Assembly (NCBI RefSeq): GCF_017640745.1
Contig: NZ_JAEPQA010000001.1
Location: 268,852 to 332,851, forward strand
Length of the DNA stretch: 64,000 nucleotides
Source: Nisaea sp.
GTDB taxonomy: Bacteria; Pseudomonadota; Alphaproteobacteria; Thalassobaculales; Thalassobaculaceae
Direction of reading: 5' to 3'
The stretch's first letter is position 1. Each line of letters opens with the position of its first letter. Both the position numbers and the translations under genes were made by a program. The notes under the pieces are model-generated. The model searched no databases. It was not told the origin of the DNA and worked only from the letters and a program-made list of their open reading frames with translations. Positions 26,048 through 34,897 of this stretch are shown here, piece by piece.

Positions 26048-28336
26048 ATGAACACCGCGACGGACAATCCTCAAGACAGGACCGCAGGCGCTCCGCTCGC
26101 AAGCTGCTGCGAGATCGCGGCCGCGATGGACCTCGCCGACGACGTCATTCGCCCGGCCGATGTCGGGAGTTATGTGACAGCCGGAGAGGATGGGATCTCG
26201 GATCTCCACCTCATCGTCCGCAACATGCACTGCCCCTCCTGCGTCCGCCAGATCGAGGGCGGCCTCGGCGCCGAACCCGGCGTGCTGCTTGCACGCCTGA
26301 ACGCCACGACCCGCCGTCTGCATCTACGCTGGAAGGACGCGGAGACAAGTGCTTCCGCTCTGGTCGAGAAGCTTGCCGATCTCGGCTACGAGGTCAGTCC
26401 CTATGACCCGGTGAAGCTCGCGGCATCCGCCAATACAGACGACAGGGAACTGCTGAAGGCGATGGCGGTCGCCGGCTTCGCCGCCGCGAACGTCATGCTG
26501 ATCTCAGTCGCCGTCTGGGCCGGCCTGGCGCAGGACATGGGCGAAGCGACCCGCGCGCTGATGCACTGGGTCGCGGCGCTGATCGCCCTGCCGACGGTCG
26601 CCTATGCAGGACGTCCGTTCTTCCGCTCTGCGCTCTCCGCCGTCAGCCACGGCCGCACCAACATGGACGTGCCGATCTCGCTCGCCGTGCTGCTTGCGGC
26701 GGGGATGAGCCTCTTCGAGACCACGCGGGGCGGCGAGCATGTCTATTTCGACGCCTCGGTCAGCCTGCTGTTCTTCCTGCTGATCGGCCGGTTCCTCGAC
26801 CGTTCGCTCCGGCGCAAGGTCGAATCCGCGGCGCAGAACCTGCTCGCTCTCAAGGCCGTTTCAGCGACGGTGGTCGGACCCGACGGCGCATATGTCTCGC
26901 AGCCGATCGATGCGATCCGTCCCGGCATGAAGGTTGCGGTCGCCGCCGGTGAGCGCTTTCCGGTCGATGGCGTCGTGACGTCCGGCCGGACCGAAGTGGA
27001 TACCTCGATGGTCACCGGCGAGTCCGTTCCGCGCGCCGCCGGGCCCGGGGAGAAGGTTTTCGCCGGAACGGTCAATCTCGGCGCTGCCGTCACTGTGACC
27101 GTGACCGCGACCGACGAAGGCACCCTGCTCTCCGAGATCGTCGGACTTATGGAAGCGGCGGAACAGGGTCGCGCCCGCTATGTCCGCCTCGCCGACCGCA
27201 TGGCGCGCTGGTACGCGCCGGTTGTGCACGCCCTGGCGCTCGCGACCTTCGCAGGCTGGATGCTGTTCGGCGGCATGAGCTGGCAGGCTGCGCTCCTCAT
27301 CTCCATCACCGTTCTGATCGTGACCTGTCCCTGCGCGCTCGGCCTCGCCGTGCCCGCAGTGCAGGCCGGTGCGGTCGGCCGCTTGCTGAAGGCCGGCATC
27401 CTTGCCAAGTCCGGCGACGGTCTGGAACGGCTCGCCGCGATCGATACCGTGGTCTTCGACAAGACCGGGACGCTGACCCTCGGCCGTCCGGAGCTGCTGG
27501 ACCGGCACGACATCGCTCTCGCGGACCTGAAACGGGCCGCCTCGCTCGCCGCCGCGAGCCGTCACCCGCTGTCGCTTGCCATTCGCCGCGCCGCCGGCCC
27601 GGTCGGTGCGATGAGCGGAGTCGAGGAGATCCCCGGACAAGGCCTCCGCGCTGTGGACGGAACCACCGAGATCCGTCTCGGCCGCCGGGAGTTTGTCGGC
27701 ATTCATCCGGAGGACGGCATGTCACATGACGGGCCAGAGCTCTGGCTTGCCGTCGGCGCACACCGGGTGCAATTCCGCTTCCGCGACACACCGCGTGCCG
27801 ATGCCGCCGCGACTGTTTCCGCACTCAAGGCACTCGGTCTCTCGGTCGAGCTGCTGTCGGGTGACCGTCCTGCGGCCGTGGCCCGTCTGGCCGAAGACCT
27901 GAACATCGGCGTCTGGCGCGACAGCTGCAGCCCGCAGGACAAGATCGCGCGCCTTGAAGAACTGGCCGCCGAGGGTCGCAAGGTCTGCATGGTTGGTGAC
28001 GGCCTGAACGATGCCCCGGCACTTGCCGCAGCGTTCGCCTCCATCTCCCCCGGCAGCGCGGCCGATGCCAGCCAGACCGCGGCCGATTTCATCTTCCAGG
28101 GCGACCGCCTCGCACCCGTTCTGGAAGCGGTGAAGACCGCGCGTTCGGCGCGGGTACTGGTCCTGCAGAATTTTACCCTTGCACTCGCTTACAACCTGAT
28201 TGCCGTGCCCATAGCAGCCGCCGGCTTCGCCACGCCGCTGATCGCCGCCATCGCAATGTCGGCCTCATCCCTCGTAGTGACCCTGAATGCACTCAGGATC
28301 AAACTGGGCCAGGCTACGCCAGGAGTCGAAAGATGA
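26048..28336 (+). CDS. ccoI: Cu-exporting P1B-type ATPase CcoI/FixI
   Basis: A 762-residue P-type ATPase dedicated to copper supply for cbb3 oxidase. It has an N-terminal metal-binding domain with MHCPSC (residues 60-65), a CPC transmembrane copper site (427-429), the phosphorylation motif DKTGTLTLGRP (Asp471), a hinge SRHPLS and MVGDGLNDAPALAAA. A Cys-rich start (SCCEIAAAMDLADD) is typical of the FixI branch. It is encoded between ccoH and ccoS, overlapping the latter by four bases. Confidence 0.95.
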   Translation: MNTATDNPQDRTAGAPLASCCEIAAAMDLADDVIRPADVGSYVTAGEDGISDLHLIVRNMHCPSCVRQIEGGLGAEPGVLLARLNATTRRLHLRWKDAETSASALVEKLADLGYEVSPYDPVKLAASANTDDRELLKAMAVAGFAAANVMLISVAVWAGLAQDMGEATRALMHWVAALIALPTVAYAGRPFFRSALSAVSHGRTNMDVPISLAVLLAAGMSLFETTRGGEHVYFDASVSLLFFLLIGRFLDRSLRRKVESAAQNLLALKAVSATVVGPDGAYVSQPIDAIRPGMKVAVAAGERFPVDGVVTSGRTEVDTSMVTGESVPRAAGPGEKVFAGTVNLGAAVTVTVTATDEGTLLSEIVGLMEAAEQGRARYVRLADRMARWYAPVVHALALATFAGWMLFGGMSWQAALLISITVLIVTCPCALGLAVPAVQAGAVGRLLKAGILAKSGDGLERLAAIDTVVFDKTGTLTLGRPELLDRHDIALADLKRAASLAAASRHPLSLAIRRAAGPVGAMSGVEEIPGQGLRAVDGTTEIRLGRREFVGIHPEDGMSHDGPELWLAVGAHRVQFRFRDTPRADAAATVSALKALGLSVELLSGDRPAAVARLAEDLNIGVWRDSCSPQDKIARLEELAAEGRKVCMVGDGLNDAPALAAAFASISPGSAADASQTAADFIFQGDRLAPVLEAVKTARSARVLVLQNFTLALAYNLIAVPIAAAGFATPLIAAIAMSASSLVVTLNALRIKLGQATPGVER

Positions 28337-28470
28337 CCGCTCTCGGTTTCCTCATTCCCGCCGCCCTGTTGCTCGGTCTGATCGGTCTGGTGGCATTCCT
28401 CTGGGCCCTCAAGAACGGCCAGTTCGAGGATCTCGACGGCGCCGCGCACCGGATGCTCGACGAGGACTGA
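28333..28470 (+). CDS. ccoS: cbb3 oxidase maturation protein CcoS
   Basis: A 45-residue single-span protein (MTALGFLIPAALLLGLIGLV, then FLWALKNGQFEDLDGAA). The pattern WALKNGQFEDLDGAAHRML is the CcoS hallmark. CcoS is needed for cofactor insertion into CcoN. The start overlaps the ccoI stop (ATGA), and it closes the ccoGHIS operon. Confidence 0.95.
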   Translation: MTALGFLIPAALLLGLIGLVAFLWALKNGQFEDLDGAAHRMLDED

Positions 28471-28544
28471 GCGCCCCATCACGTCAGCGTGACAGGCATA
28501 AATGACGGATGAGTTGATCCTTGAGATCAGTCACTCTCCGGTTC

Positions 28545-29387
28545 ATGAGATGGATCAGAAAACCGCTGGCGGCGATGTGTCTTGCCCTCATTGCCCAGCA
28601 CGCTGCCACGGCCGATGACCGCGCTCAGCCTTGCGGAACCGAAGAGCCCTGCCACATCGCCAGCGGCAGCTACTACGCCAAGCCGCCGTCCGGGTGGGAC
28701 GGTGAGAGCACGCTTCCCGTGGTGATCTATTTTCACGGCTACAAACAGAGCGGACGCACCGTCCTCGGCATGAAAGCCCTCATGCGAGCTGCAGACGAGT
28801 CCGGGATCCTGGTCGTGGCTCCGAACGGGACGGAGGGGCGCTGGTCCGTCAGGGGCGCGCCGTCAACACTCCGGGACGACATCGCGTTTGCCCGCGATCT
28901 GGTGCATGACATTTCCACGAAATGGCCGGTGGACCTTAAACGGCTCTGGGTCTCAGGCTTCTCGCTCGGCGGGTCCATGGCCTGGGACGTCGCCTGCCTC
29001 TCCGGCGACCTCTTCACCGGCTTCATGCCTGTCTCGGGAGCCTTCTGGCGCCCTCACCCCACCGACTGCCCGAGCGGGCCGGTGACGATGCTGCATGTAC
29101 ACGGCCGGGGCGACAAGGTGGTCCCGCTCGAAGGCCGGACGATCCGGGACCGTTGGCGGCAGGGCAATGTGCTGGAGGGTTTCGAGTTCTGGCGCGCGCA
29201 TGACCGGTGCAGCGACGACGAGGTGGAGAGCACCGGCGACAGGGGACTGCATTGCCGGGAATGGCGCAGCTGCTCTGGCGGAAAGCGCCTCACACTCTGC
29301 CTCTATGACGGCGGCCATGCCGCGCCGAATGACTGGTACCCGAAAGCCTTCAGATGGTTGCAGGAAACGGTGCCGCCCCGAGGTTGA
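28545..29387 (+). CDS. secreted esterase of the PHB depolymerase/LpqC type
   Basis: A 280-residue alpha/beta hydrolase with a likely Sec signal peptide (RKPLAAMCLALIAQHAATA, cleavage near residue 23). The active-site elbow is GFSLGGSMAW; HGYKQSG supplies the oxyanion region and GGHAAPNDW the catalytic His, with VHGRGDKVVP the likely acid. Several Cys residues suggest disulphides, fitting an extracellular or periplasmic esterase or feruloyl/PHB-type hydrolase. The open frame begins at a TTG at 28521; the ATG at 28545 gives the better signal peptide. The substrate is unknown. Confidence 0.8.
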   Translation: MRWIRKPLAAMCLALIAQHAATADDRAQPCGTEEPCHIASGSYYAKPPSGWDGESTLPVVIYFHGYKQSGRTVLGMKALMRAADESGILVVAPNGTEGRWSVRGAPSTLRDDIAFARDLVHDISTKWPVDLKRLWVSGFSLGGSMAWDVACLSGDLFTGFMPVSGAFWRPHPTDCPSGPVTMLHVHGRGDKVVPLEGRTIRDRWRQGNVLEGFEFWRAHDRCSDDEVESTGDRGLHCREWRSCSGGKRLTLCLYDGGHAAPNDWYPKAFRWLQETVPPRG

Positions 29388-29400
29388 AGCTATCCCCCCG

Positions 29401-30180
29401 CTATTCCGGCCGGATGCCGTCGAACGCCCTGCGGTAGGCATGCCAGGTCGCGTGGCCGATCAGCGGGAAGGTCACCGCCAGACCGACAAAGCAGGTGACG
29501 ATACCGACCGCCGTCAGCATGACGATGAGCCAGGCCCAGACCATGAGCGGCCAGAAATTGCGCCGCACCATCTGAACGCTTTCCACGACCGCGGTGACGG
29601 CATCGACATCGCGCACCATCAGCATCGGCACGGAGAAAGCCGTGACGGCGAAAACCGCCGCCGCCAGCACCCCGCCGAAAGCGGTCCCGAGCACGAGCAG
29701 GCCGAGGCCGTCATAGGTGAAGAACAGGATGCTGATGGATTCCTCCAGCCCCGGAAACGGCTGGGTCCCGAGAAACAGCGCGTAGAGCAGCGTCGCGATA
29801 CGGATCCAGATCAGGTGCACGACCATGAGGATCACGCCGAGATAGGCAAGCTGGGTCGGATTCTTGACGGGCACGAAGAGCGCGGTCCTGAGCGACACCG
29901 GCTCGCCCGCTTCCCGGCGCCGGCTGGTCTCGTACAGCCCGACCGCCAGCATCGGTCCCATCAGCATGAAGCCGGCCGAGAGCGGCAGCAGAAGATGCGG
30001 AACGTTCAGGAGAAACAGCGTACTCGCCAGACCAAGGCTGGCGAGGGTGAAGCCGACGCCGTAAGTGAGGCTGATTCCCGGCACGGCCAACATGTCGCGC
30101 CATCCGGCAGCGAGCCATTCCCACGGCTCGTCCGGTTCCATTCCAGCGCCGCTAATATGTGCCGTATCCGCAGACACCAT
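29401..30180 (-). CDS. DUF2189 integral membrane protein
   Basis: A 259-residue multi-span inner-membrane protein of the DUF2189 family. The N-terminus has the family's WEWLAAGWRDMLAVPGISLTYG, followed by about six hydrophobic segments, including VPHLLLPLSAGFMLMGPMLAVGLYE. No enzymatic motif is visible. The ATG at 30180 has GGAGGAT directly upstream. A symmetric FNR box lies about 120 bp upstream, between this gene and the divergent small protein, so it may be induced at low oxygen. The function is unknown. Confidence 0.85.
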   Translation of the reverse strand: MVSADTAHISGAGMEPDEPWEWLAAGWRDMLAVPGISLTYGVGFTLASLGLASTLFLLNVPHLLLPLSAGFMLMGPMLAVGLYETSRRREAGEPVSLRTALFVPVKNPTQLAYLGVILMVVHLIWIRIATLLYALFLGTQPFPGLEESISILFFTYDGLGLLVLGTAFGGVLAAAVFAVTAFSVPMLMVRDVDAVTAVVESVQMVRRNFWPLMVWAWLIVMLTAVGIVTCFVGLAVTFPLIGHATWHAYRRAFDGIRPE

Positions 30181-30296
30181 AGGGATCCTCCAATTCCACC
30201 GCTCTTTATCGTCGACGTCCCGAGAGGGATCGTTTGGCGGCGGCATGTTCGACACCAGTGTCACCTTCAATTTCGCCCGGAAACAAGTCAAAAACA

Positions 30297-30310
30297 TTGA
30301 TCCAGATCAA
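30297..30310. promoter_or_regulatory. fully symmetric FNR/Anr box TTGAT-CCAG-ATCAA
   Basis: TTGATCCAGATCAA is an exact match to the FNR consensus and extends to an 8-bp-arm palindrome (ACATTGAT/ATCAATGT, 30294-30313). It lies between the divergent DUF2189 gene and the 99-residue gene, about 75 bp upstream of the latter's ATG. Confidence 0.75.
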
Positions 30311-30378
30311 TGTTTGCGTTGGCTTTTTGCCGAGAATCGCGAATGCCCGGCGGGCGGCAGAGGCGACAGGATCAGGTC

Positions 30379-30678
30379 ATGAAAAAACCCATCAACGACG
30401 GCGCGGAAGTCTCGATCGAGTTCCCGGACAAGGCCTATCTCGGCTATTTCCGCAGCGACAGCTCGTTCGAGGTCGAGCGGGAACGGGACAGCATCGCGCT
30501 GAAGCTGGTCCATCCCGGCGACGACAAGAGGATCGCCTCCTTCCATCTGCATGATTATCTGCTTGCCGATGTCCTCGCCGCGACGGCCGATTGCCTCGCC
30601 GAAGCGGAGATTGCCCCTCCCCAGCGCGCGGCCCTCTTGGAGGCGGCGAATAAACTGGCAGCGGTCCTGAAGCGGTAA
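30379..30678 (+). CDS. 99-residue hypothetical protein, possibly oxygen-regulated
   Basis: A small soluble protein with an N-terminal beta-rich half (VSIEFPDKAYLGYFRSDSSF, then RDSIALKLVH) and a C-terminal pair of helices. I do not recognise the family. The ATG at 30379 is preceded by CAGGATCAGGTC; the longer frame from 30310 begins inside the FNR box and is unlikely. The position downstream of a perfect FNR box suggests microaerobic expression (inference). Confidence 0.7.
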   Translation: MKKPINDGAEVSIEFPDKAYLGYFRSDSSFEVERERDSIALKLVHPGDDKRIASFHLHDYLLADVLAATADCLAEAEIAPPQRAALLEAANKLAAVLKR

Positions 30679-30790
30679 AACCTCCGGCCCGGCCGAAGAC
30701 CGAGCCCATTGCGGAGCATTGGCGAGCATGTAACGCTGCCCTATCGGGCGGAGACTGTATTGCGGTCCGCCCCGAGGAGGGAGACTCAAG

Positions 30791-32266
30791 ATGAAATCGA
30801 AGCTCGTTGCCGCCGCATTTCTGGCCGCCACGTTCGGTATCGCCGGCACTGCCGCCGCCAAGGACACCCTGACGCTCGGAATCGGCCTCGAACCGCCGCA
30901 CCTCGATCCGACCGCGGGCGCCGCGGCGGCGATCGACGAGGTGGTCTACGCCAATGTCTTCGAGGGCCTGACGCGGATCGGCTCCGACGGTGCCGTGTTG
31001 CCCGCGCTGGCCAGCTCCTGGACCGTGTCGGACGACGGCCTGAGCTACCGCTTCACGCTTCGAGACGGGGTCGCCTTCCATGACGGTACGAGCTTCGACT
31101 CCGCCGACGTCCTGTTCTCGCTGAACCGCGCGATGGCCGAGGATAGCACCAACGCCCAGAAGGGCCTGTTCGAACCGATCGCGACGGTCGCGGCGCCGGA
31201 TGCGAAGACGGTCGTGATCACGCTGAAGCGCCCGACCGGCCATTTCCTCTTCAATCTCGGCTGGGGCGATGCCGTCATGGTCGCGCCCGAGAGCACGGAG
31301 AACAACAAGTCGGCACCGGTCGGCACCGGTCCGTTCAGCTTCAAACGATGGGCAAAGGGCGCGGAGATCAGTCTCTCCCGTAACGATGCCTATTGGGGCG
31401 AGAAGGCGAAACTTTCCAGCGTCAGCTTCAAGATCATGCCGGATGCCGCCGCCTCCGCCGCCGCGCTGATGTCCGGTGACGTCGATGTCTTCCCGAACTT
31501 CGGTGCGCCCGAGCTCCTGGAACAGTTCCGCGCCGATCCGCGTTTCGAGGTCATGGTCGGAACCACGGAAGGCGAGACCATCCTCTCGATGAACCACGCC
31601 AACAAGGCGCTCTCTGACATACGCGTGCGCCGGGCGATCTCCCATGCGATCGACAGGCAAGCGATCATCGACGGCGCGATGTTCGGCTCCGGCACGCCGA
31701 TCGGGAGCCATTTCGCCCCGCACCACCCGGCCTATGTCGATCTGACGGGCATGTATCCGCACGATCCGGCGAAGGCAAAGGCGCTACTCGCGGAAGCGGG
31801 CTATGCGAACGGCCTGAAACTGCGCCTGACGCTGCCGCCGCCGAGCTATGCCCGGCGCGGCGGGGAGGTCGTCGCGGCCCAGCTCGCCGCGGTCGGAATC
31901 CAGACCGAGATCATTCCCGTCGAGTGGGCCCAGTGGCTGGAACGGGTGTTCAAGACAACGGACTATGATCTGACCATTGTCTCCCATACCGAGCCGTTCG
32001 ATATCGGGATCTATGCCCGCGACAAGTACTACTTCAATTACACGAGCGACCGTTTCAACAAGGTCTATGCGGACCTGACCGAAGCGGTGGAGCCGGAAAA
32101 GCGCAATGCCCTTATCGGCGAGGCGCAGAAGATCCTCGCCGAGGACGCAGTCAATGGCTTCCTCTTCGAGCTGGCGCAGAACGGCGTCTGGCGCAAAGGC
32201 ATCAAGGGTCTCTGGGCGAACCGGCCGGTGCAGGCGAATGACGTGACCGGAGCCTATTGGGAGTAA
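30791..32266 (+). CDS. ABC transporter substrate-binding protein (peptide/nickel type, SBP family 5)
   Basis: A 491-residue periplasmic binding protein with a Sec signal peptide (MKSKLVAAAFLAATFGIAGTAAA). Family-5 features are LEPPHLDPTAGAAAAIDEVVYANVFEGL, YRFTLRDGVAFHDG, and VRRAISHAIDRQAIIDG. It probably binds peptides, oligosaccharides or related solutes. A strong GGAGGGAGA site precedes the ATG, and a GGGCGGA/TCCGCCC hairpin (30746-30772) sits in the leader. It is followed by two permease genes but no ATPase. Confidence 0.93.
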   Translation: MKSKLVAAAFLAATFGIAGTAAAKDTLTLGIGLEPPHLDPTAGAAAAIDEVVYANVFEGLTRIGSDGAVLPALASSWTVSDDGLSYRFTLRDGVAFHDGTSFDSADVLFSLNRAMAEDSTNAQKGLFEPIATVAAPDAKTVVITLKRPTGHFLFNLGWGDAVMVAPESTENNKSAPVGTGPFSFKRWAKGAEISLSRNDAYWGEKAKLSSVSFKIMPDAAASAAALMSGDVDVFPNFGAPELLEQFRADPRFEVMVGTTEGETILSMNHANKALSDIRVRRAISHAIDRQAIIDGAMFGSGTPIGSHFAPHHPAYVDLTGMYPHDPAKAKALLAEAGYANGLKLRLTLPPPSYARRGGEVVAAQLAAVGIQTEIIPVEWAQWLERVFKTTDYDLTIVSHTEPFDIGIYARDKYYFNYTSDRFNKVYADLTEAVEPEKRNALIGEAQKILAEDAVNGFLFELAQNGVWRKGIKGLWANRPVQANDVTGAYWE

Positions 32267-32290
32267 CCGGGGCCGGTCGGACGTTCTGCA

Positions 32291-33247
32291 ATGCTCGGAT
32301 ATGCCGTTCGGCGGCTGGCGGCTCTGGCGGCGACCCTCGCGGTCGCCGCCCTCGTTATCTTCCTCGTGATGGAAATCCTCCCCGGCGACCCGGCGGAGGT
32401 CATGCTCGGACTGAACGCGCAGCCAGACACGCTGGCCGCGCTGCGCGCCCAGATGGGTCTCGACCGTCCGGCGCCGGAGCGGTTTCTCACCTGGGTAGCC
32501 GCCTTCCTCTCCGGCGATCTCGGCATCAGCTACACCTATGACGTTCCCGTTTCGGATCTCATCGCCGAACGCATGGTCGTCACCCTGCCGCTCGCCCTGA
32601 TGGCGATCCTGATCTCGACTGCTATCGCCCTGCCCTGCGGCGTGCTTGCTGCACGGTATCGCGGCCGGTTTGCCGACAGCTTCATCATGGGAGTTGCCCA
32701 GCTGGGTGTCGCGGTGCCGAATTTCTGGTTCGCGATCCTCCTGATCCTGCTCTTCGCCGTAACTCTCGGCTGGACGGGTGCCGGCGGCTTTCCCGGTTTC
32801 GAGGATGGCATCCTGCCGGCGCTCGGGGCCCTGCTGCTGCCGTCCATCGCGCTTGCGCTGCCCCAGGCCGCGATCCTCGCCCGCGTCACCCGTTCGGCGG
32901 TCGTCGAGGTGCTGGGCGAGGACTATATCCGCACCGCCCGCGCCAAGGGCCTGTCCGGCGGCGCCGTCCTCTGGCGCCACGCGGTGCGCAACGCGCTGGC
33001 GGCCCCGCTCACGATCATGGGGCTTCAGTTCAGCTTCCTGCTCGCCGGGACGGTCATCATCGAGAATGTCTTTTATCTGCCGGGGCTCGGCCGTCTGATC
33101 TTCCAGGCCATCGCCCAGCGCGACCTGATCGTCGTCAAGGACGTCGTGGTGCTGCTTGTCGCCCTCGTGATCACGGTGAATTTCATCGTCGATCTGCTCT
33201 ATGCCTGGACCGATCCGCGGCTCCGGAAGGCCGGCAGCGATGTCTGA
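32291..33247 (+). CDS. ABC transporter permease (DppB type)
   Basis: A 318-residue inner-membrane permease with the usual N-terminal MLGYAVRRLAALAATLAV helix and an EMERGENT-type cytoplasmic loop EDYIRTARAKGLSGGAVLWRHAVRNAL (the EAA motif that docks the ATPase). It is paired with the following permease. The start is 24 bp after the binding-protein gene, and the end overlaps the next gene by eight bases. Confidence 0.93.
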   Translation: MLGYAVRRLAALAATLAVAALVIFLVMEILPGDPAEVMLGLNAQPDTLAALRAQMGLDRPAPERFLTWVAAFLSGDLGISYTYDVPVSDLIAERMVVTLPLALMAILISTAIALPCGVLAARYRGRFADSFIMGVAQLGVAVPNFWFAILLILLFAVTLGWTGAGGFPGFEDGILPALGALLLPSIALALPQAAILARVTRSAVVEVLGEDYIRTARAKGLSGGAVLWRHAVRNALAAPLTIMGLQFSFLLAGTVIIENVFYLPGLGRLIFQAIAQRDLIVVKDVVVLLVALVITVNFIVDLLYAWTDPRLRKAGSDV

Positions 33248-34133
33248 GCCCCAGCTTCTCACGGCAGTCCCGACCCGTACCCCCTTCAGGCGCCGTGCCA
33301 TACGGCATCCGGGCTTTGTCCTTGGCGGAGCAATCAGCCTGCTGGTCCTGCTGACCGCCATCCTTTCCCTCTTCTGGACCCCCTACCCCGTTACCGAGTT
33401 GAACATCGCCGCGAAGCTCAGGCCGTTCTCCACCACTTACCTGCTTGGTACCGATCATTTCGGCAGGGACATCCTCTCCATGCTGATGGTCGGGGCAGGA
33501 AACTCGGTACTGGTCGGGATCGTCGCCGTCGGGCTCGGCGTCGGCGTCGGCGCGCCGCTCGGGCTTCTGGCCGCGATGCGCCCGGGGCTGATCAGCGAAG
33601 CGGTGATGCGGGCGAGCGATCTCGCCTTCGCCTTTCCGGCCCTCCTCACCGCCGTCATGATCACCGCGATCTATGGACCGGGAACGGTGAACTCGATCAT
33701 CGCGATCGGGATCTTCAACGTGCCCGTGTTTGCCCGACTGACGCGCGGAGTCTCGCTCTCGATCTGGCAAATGGAATATGTCTCCGCCGCACGTGCGACC
33801 GGTGTGCCGCCGCTGCAGATCGCGCTCCGGCACATGCTGCCCAACATCGCCAGTCCCCTGATCGTGCAGGCGACGATCCAGTTCGCGCTCGCCATTCTCG
33901 CCGAGGCCGGCCTCAGCTATCTCGGCCTCGGCACGCAGCCGCCGCAGCCAAGTTGGGGCAAGATGCTGCACGAGGCACAGACCATGCTGTATTTCGCCCC
34001 GATGCTCGCGATTCTGCCGGGGGCGAGCATCGCCGTGACGGTCCTCGGCCTCAATCTGCTCGGCGACGGTTTGCGCGACCTGCTCGACCCGAAGCTCCGC
34101 GGAGGCTCGAAACGGCGGCTTTCAAGCACCTGA
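33240..34133 (+). CDS. ABC transporter permease (DppC type)
   Basis: A 297-residue permease, partner of the upstream DppB-type protein. The EAA loop is MEYVSAARATGVPPLQIALRHMLPNI; an LLGTDHFGRDILSMLMVG motif lies near the N-terminus, typical of DppC. The ATG at 33240 overlaps the upstream stop. No dppD/dppF ATPase follows, as the next gene is a methyltransferase, so the nucleotide-binding subunits must come from another locus. Confidence 0.93.
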   Translation: MSEPQLLTAVPTRTPFRRRAIRHPGFVLGGAISLLVLLTAILSLFWTPYPVTELNIAAKLRPFSTTYLLGTDHFGRDILSMLMVGAGNSVLVGIVAVGLGVGVGAPLGLLAAMRPGLISEAVMRASDLAFAFPALLTAVMITAIYGPGTVNSIIAIGIFNVPVFARLTRGVSLSIWQMEYVSAARATGVPPLQIALRHMLPNIASPLIVQATIQFALAILAEAGLSYLGLGTQPPQPSWGKMLHEAQTMLYFAPMLAILPGASIAVTVLGLNLLGDGLRDLLDPKLRGGSKRRLSST

Positions 34134-34255
34134 CCTACAGGATTGGCTGTTGGCGCGCAGCCGCGCAGAAATTATGCTTTTGACACCCGGGGATACTGCC
34201 TATCTATGACCGGGTATGAACATCGTCCGGACCGGGCTTTCGGGAGCGCTGCAAA

Positions 34256-34882
34256 ATGGGTCTTCGATCCGCCAGAGAGGAGATATTTTTCCTCTCGAGA
34301 TGGCTACGCGCACCGCTCAAGACCGGAGCGGTTCGGCCGAGCGGCCGGGATCTGACAAGGCTCATCGCGCACGCGGTTGCGGACACCGCTCCGGACGACT
34401 GGATTGTCGAACTCGGCGGGGGGACCGGCGCCGTCACCCGGGCTCTCCTGGAGGCCGGAATCTCGCCGCAGCGTCTTGTGGTCCTGGAACGGGACCCGGC
34501 TCTCTCCGCCTGGCTGCGCCGTGATTTTCCGGGAACCACGATCATCGCCGGCGATGCGGAGCATCTCCGGCGCCACCTCGCACGGCGCGAGATCGGCGGC
34601 GTGCGCCGGATCGTCTCGAGCCTCCCCCTGCTTTCCCTACCAAGGGCACAGCGCAAGGCCATTCTCGCCGAGGCGTTCCAGGTCCTCGGAAGCGAAGGCT
34701 CCCTGATCCAGTACAGCTACGGGCCGTCCTGCCCGGTTTCACGCGCGCTCAGAGCGGAACTCGGGATCGAGGCCCGCTCGCTCGGCTTCGCCTGGCGCAA
34801 CCTGCCGCCGGCCCGGGTCTGGGAGCTGCGGAAGACGATGCGCGGATCCGCTCATCTGGAAAAGTCCCAGGCGGCTGCGTAA
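34256..34882 (+). CDS. PmtA-like phospholipid/rRNA-type SAM methyltransferase
   Basis: A 208-residue class I SAM-dependent methyltransferase. The SAM site is WIVELGGGTGAVTRALLEAGI, with LVVLERDPALSAWLRRDFP as motif II and SSLPLLSLPRAQRKAILAEAF following; this pattern matches phosphatidylethanolamine N-methyltransferase PmtA of alphaproteobacteria. PmtA makes phosphatidylcholine at the inner membrane face. Other KsgA-like methyltransferases share parts of the pattern, so the lipid substrate is likely but not certain. It is convergent with hspQ. Confidence 0.8.
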   Translation: MGLRSAREEIFFLSRWLRAPLKTGAVRPSGRDLTRLIAHAVADTAPDDWIVELGGGTGAVTRALLEAGISPQRLVVLERDPALSAWLRRDFPGTTIIAGDAEHLRRHLARREIGGVRRIVSSLPLLSLPRAQRKAILAEAFQVLGSEGSLIQYSYGPSCPVSRALRAELGIEARSLGFAWRNLPPARVWELRKTMRGSAHLEKSQAAA

Positions 34883-34897
34883 CGCCCGCCAGGCGGC

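Noticed and set aside
28514-28530. TTGATCCTTGAGATCA as an FNR box before the esterase gene
   Set aside because: The spacing between TTGAT and a possible ATCA half is wrong, and the second half-site is incomplete.
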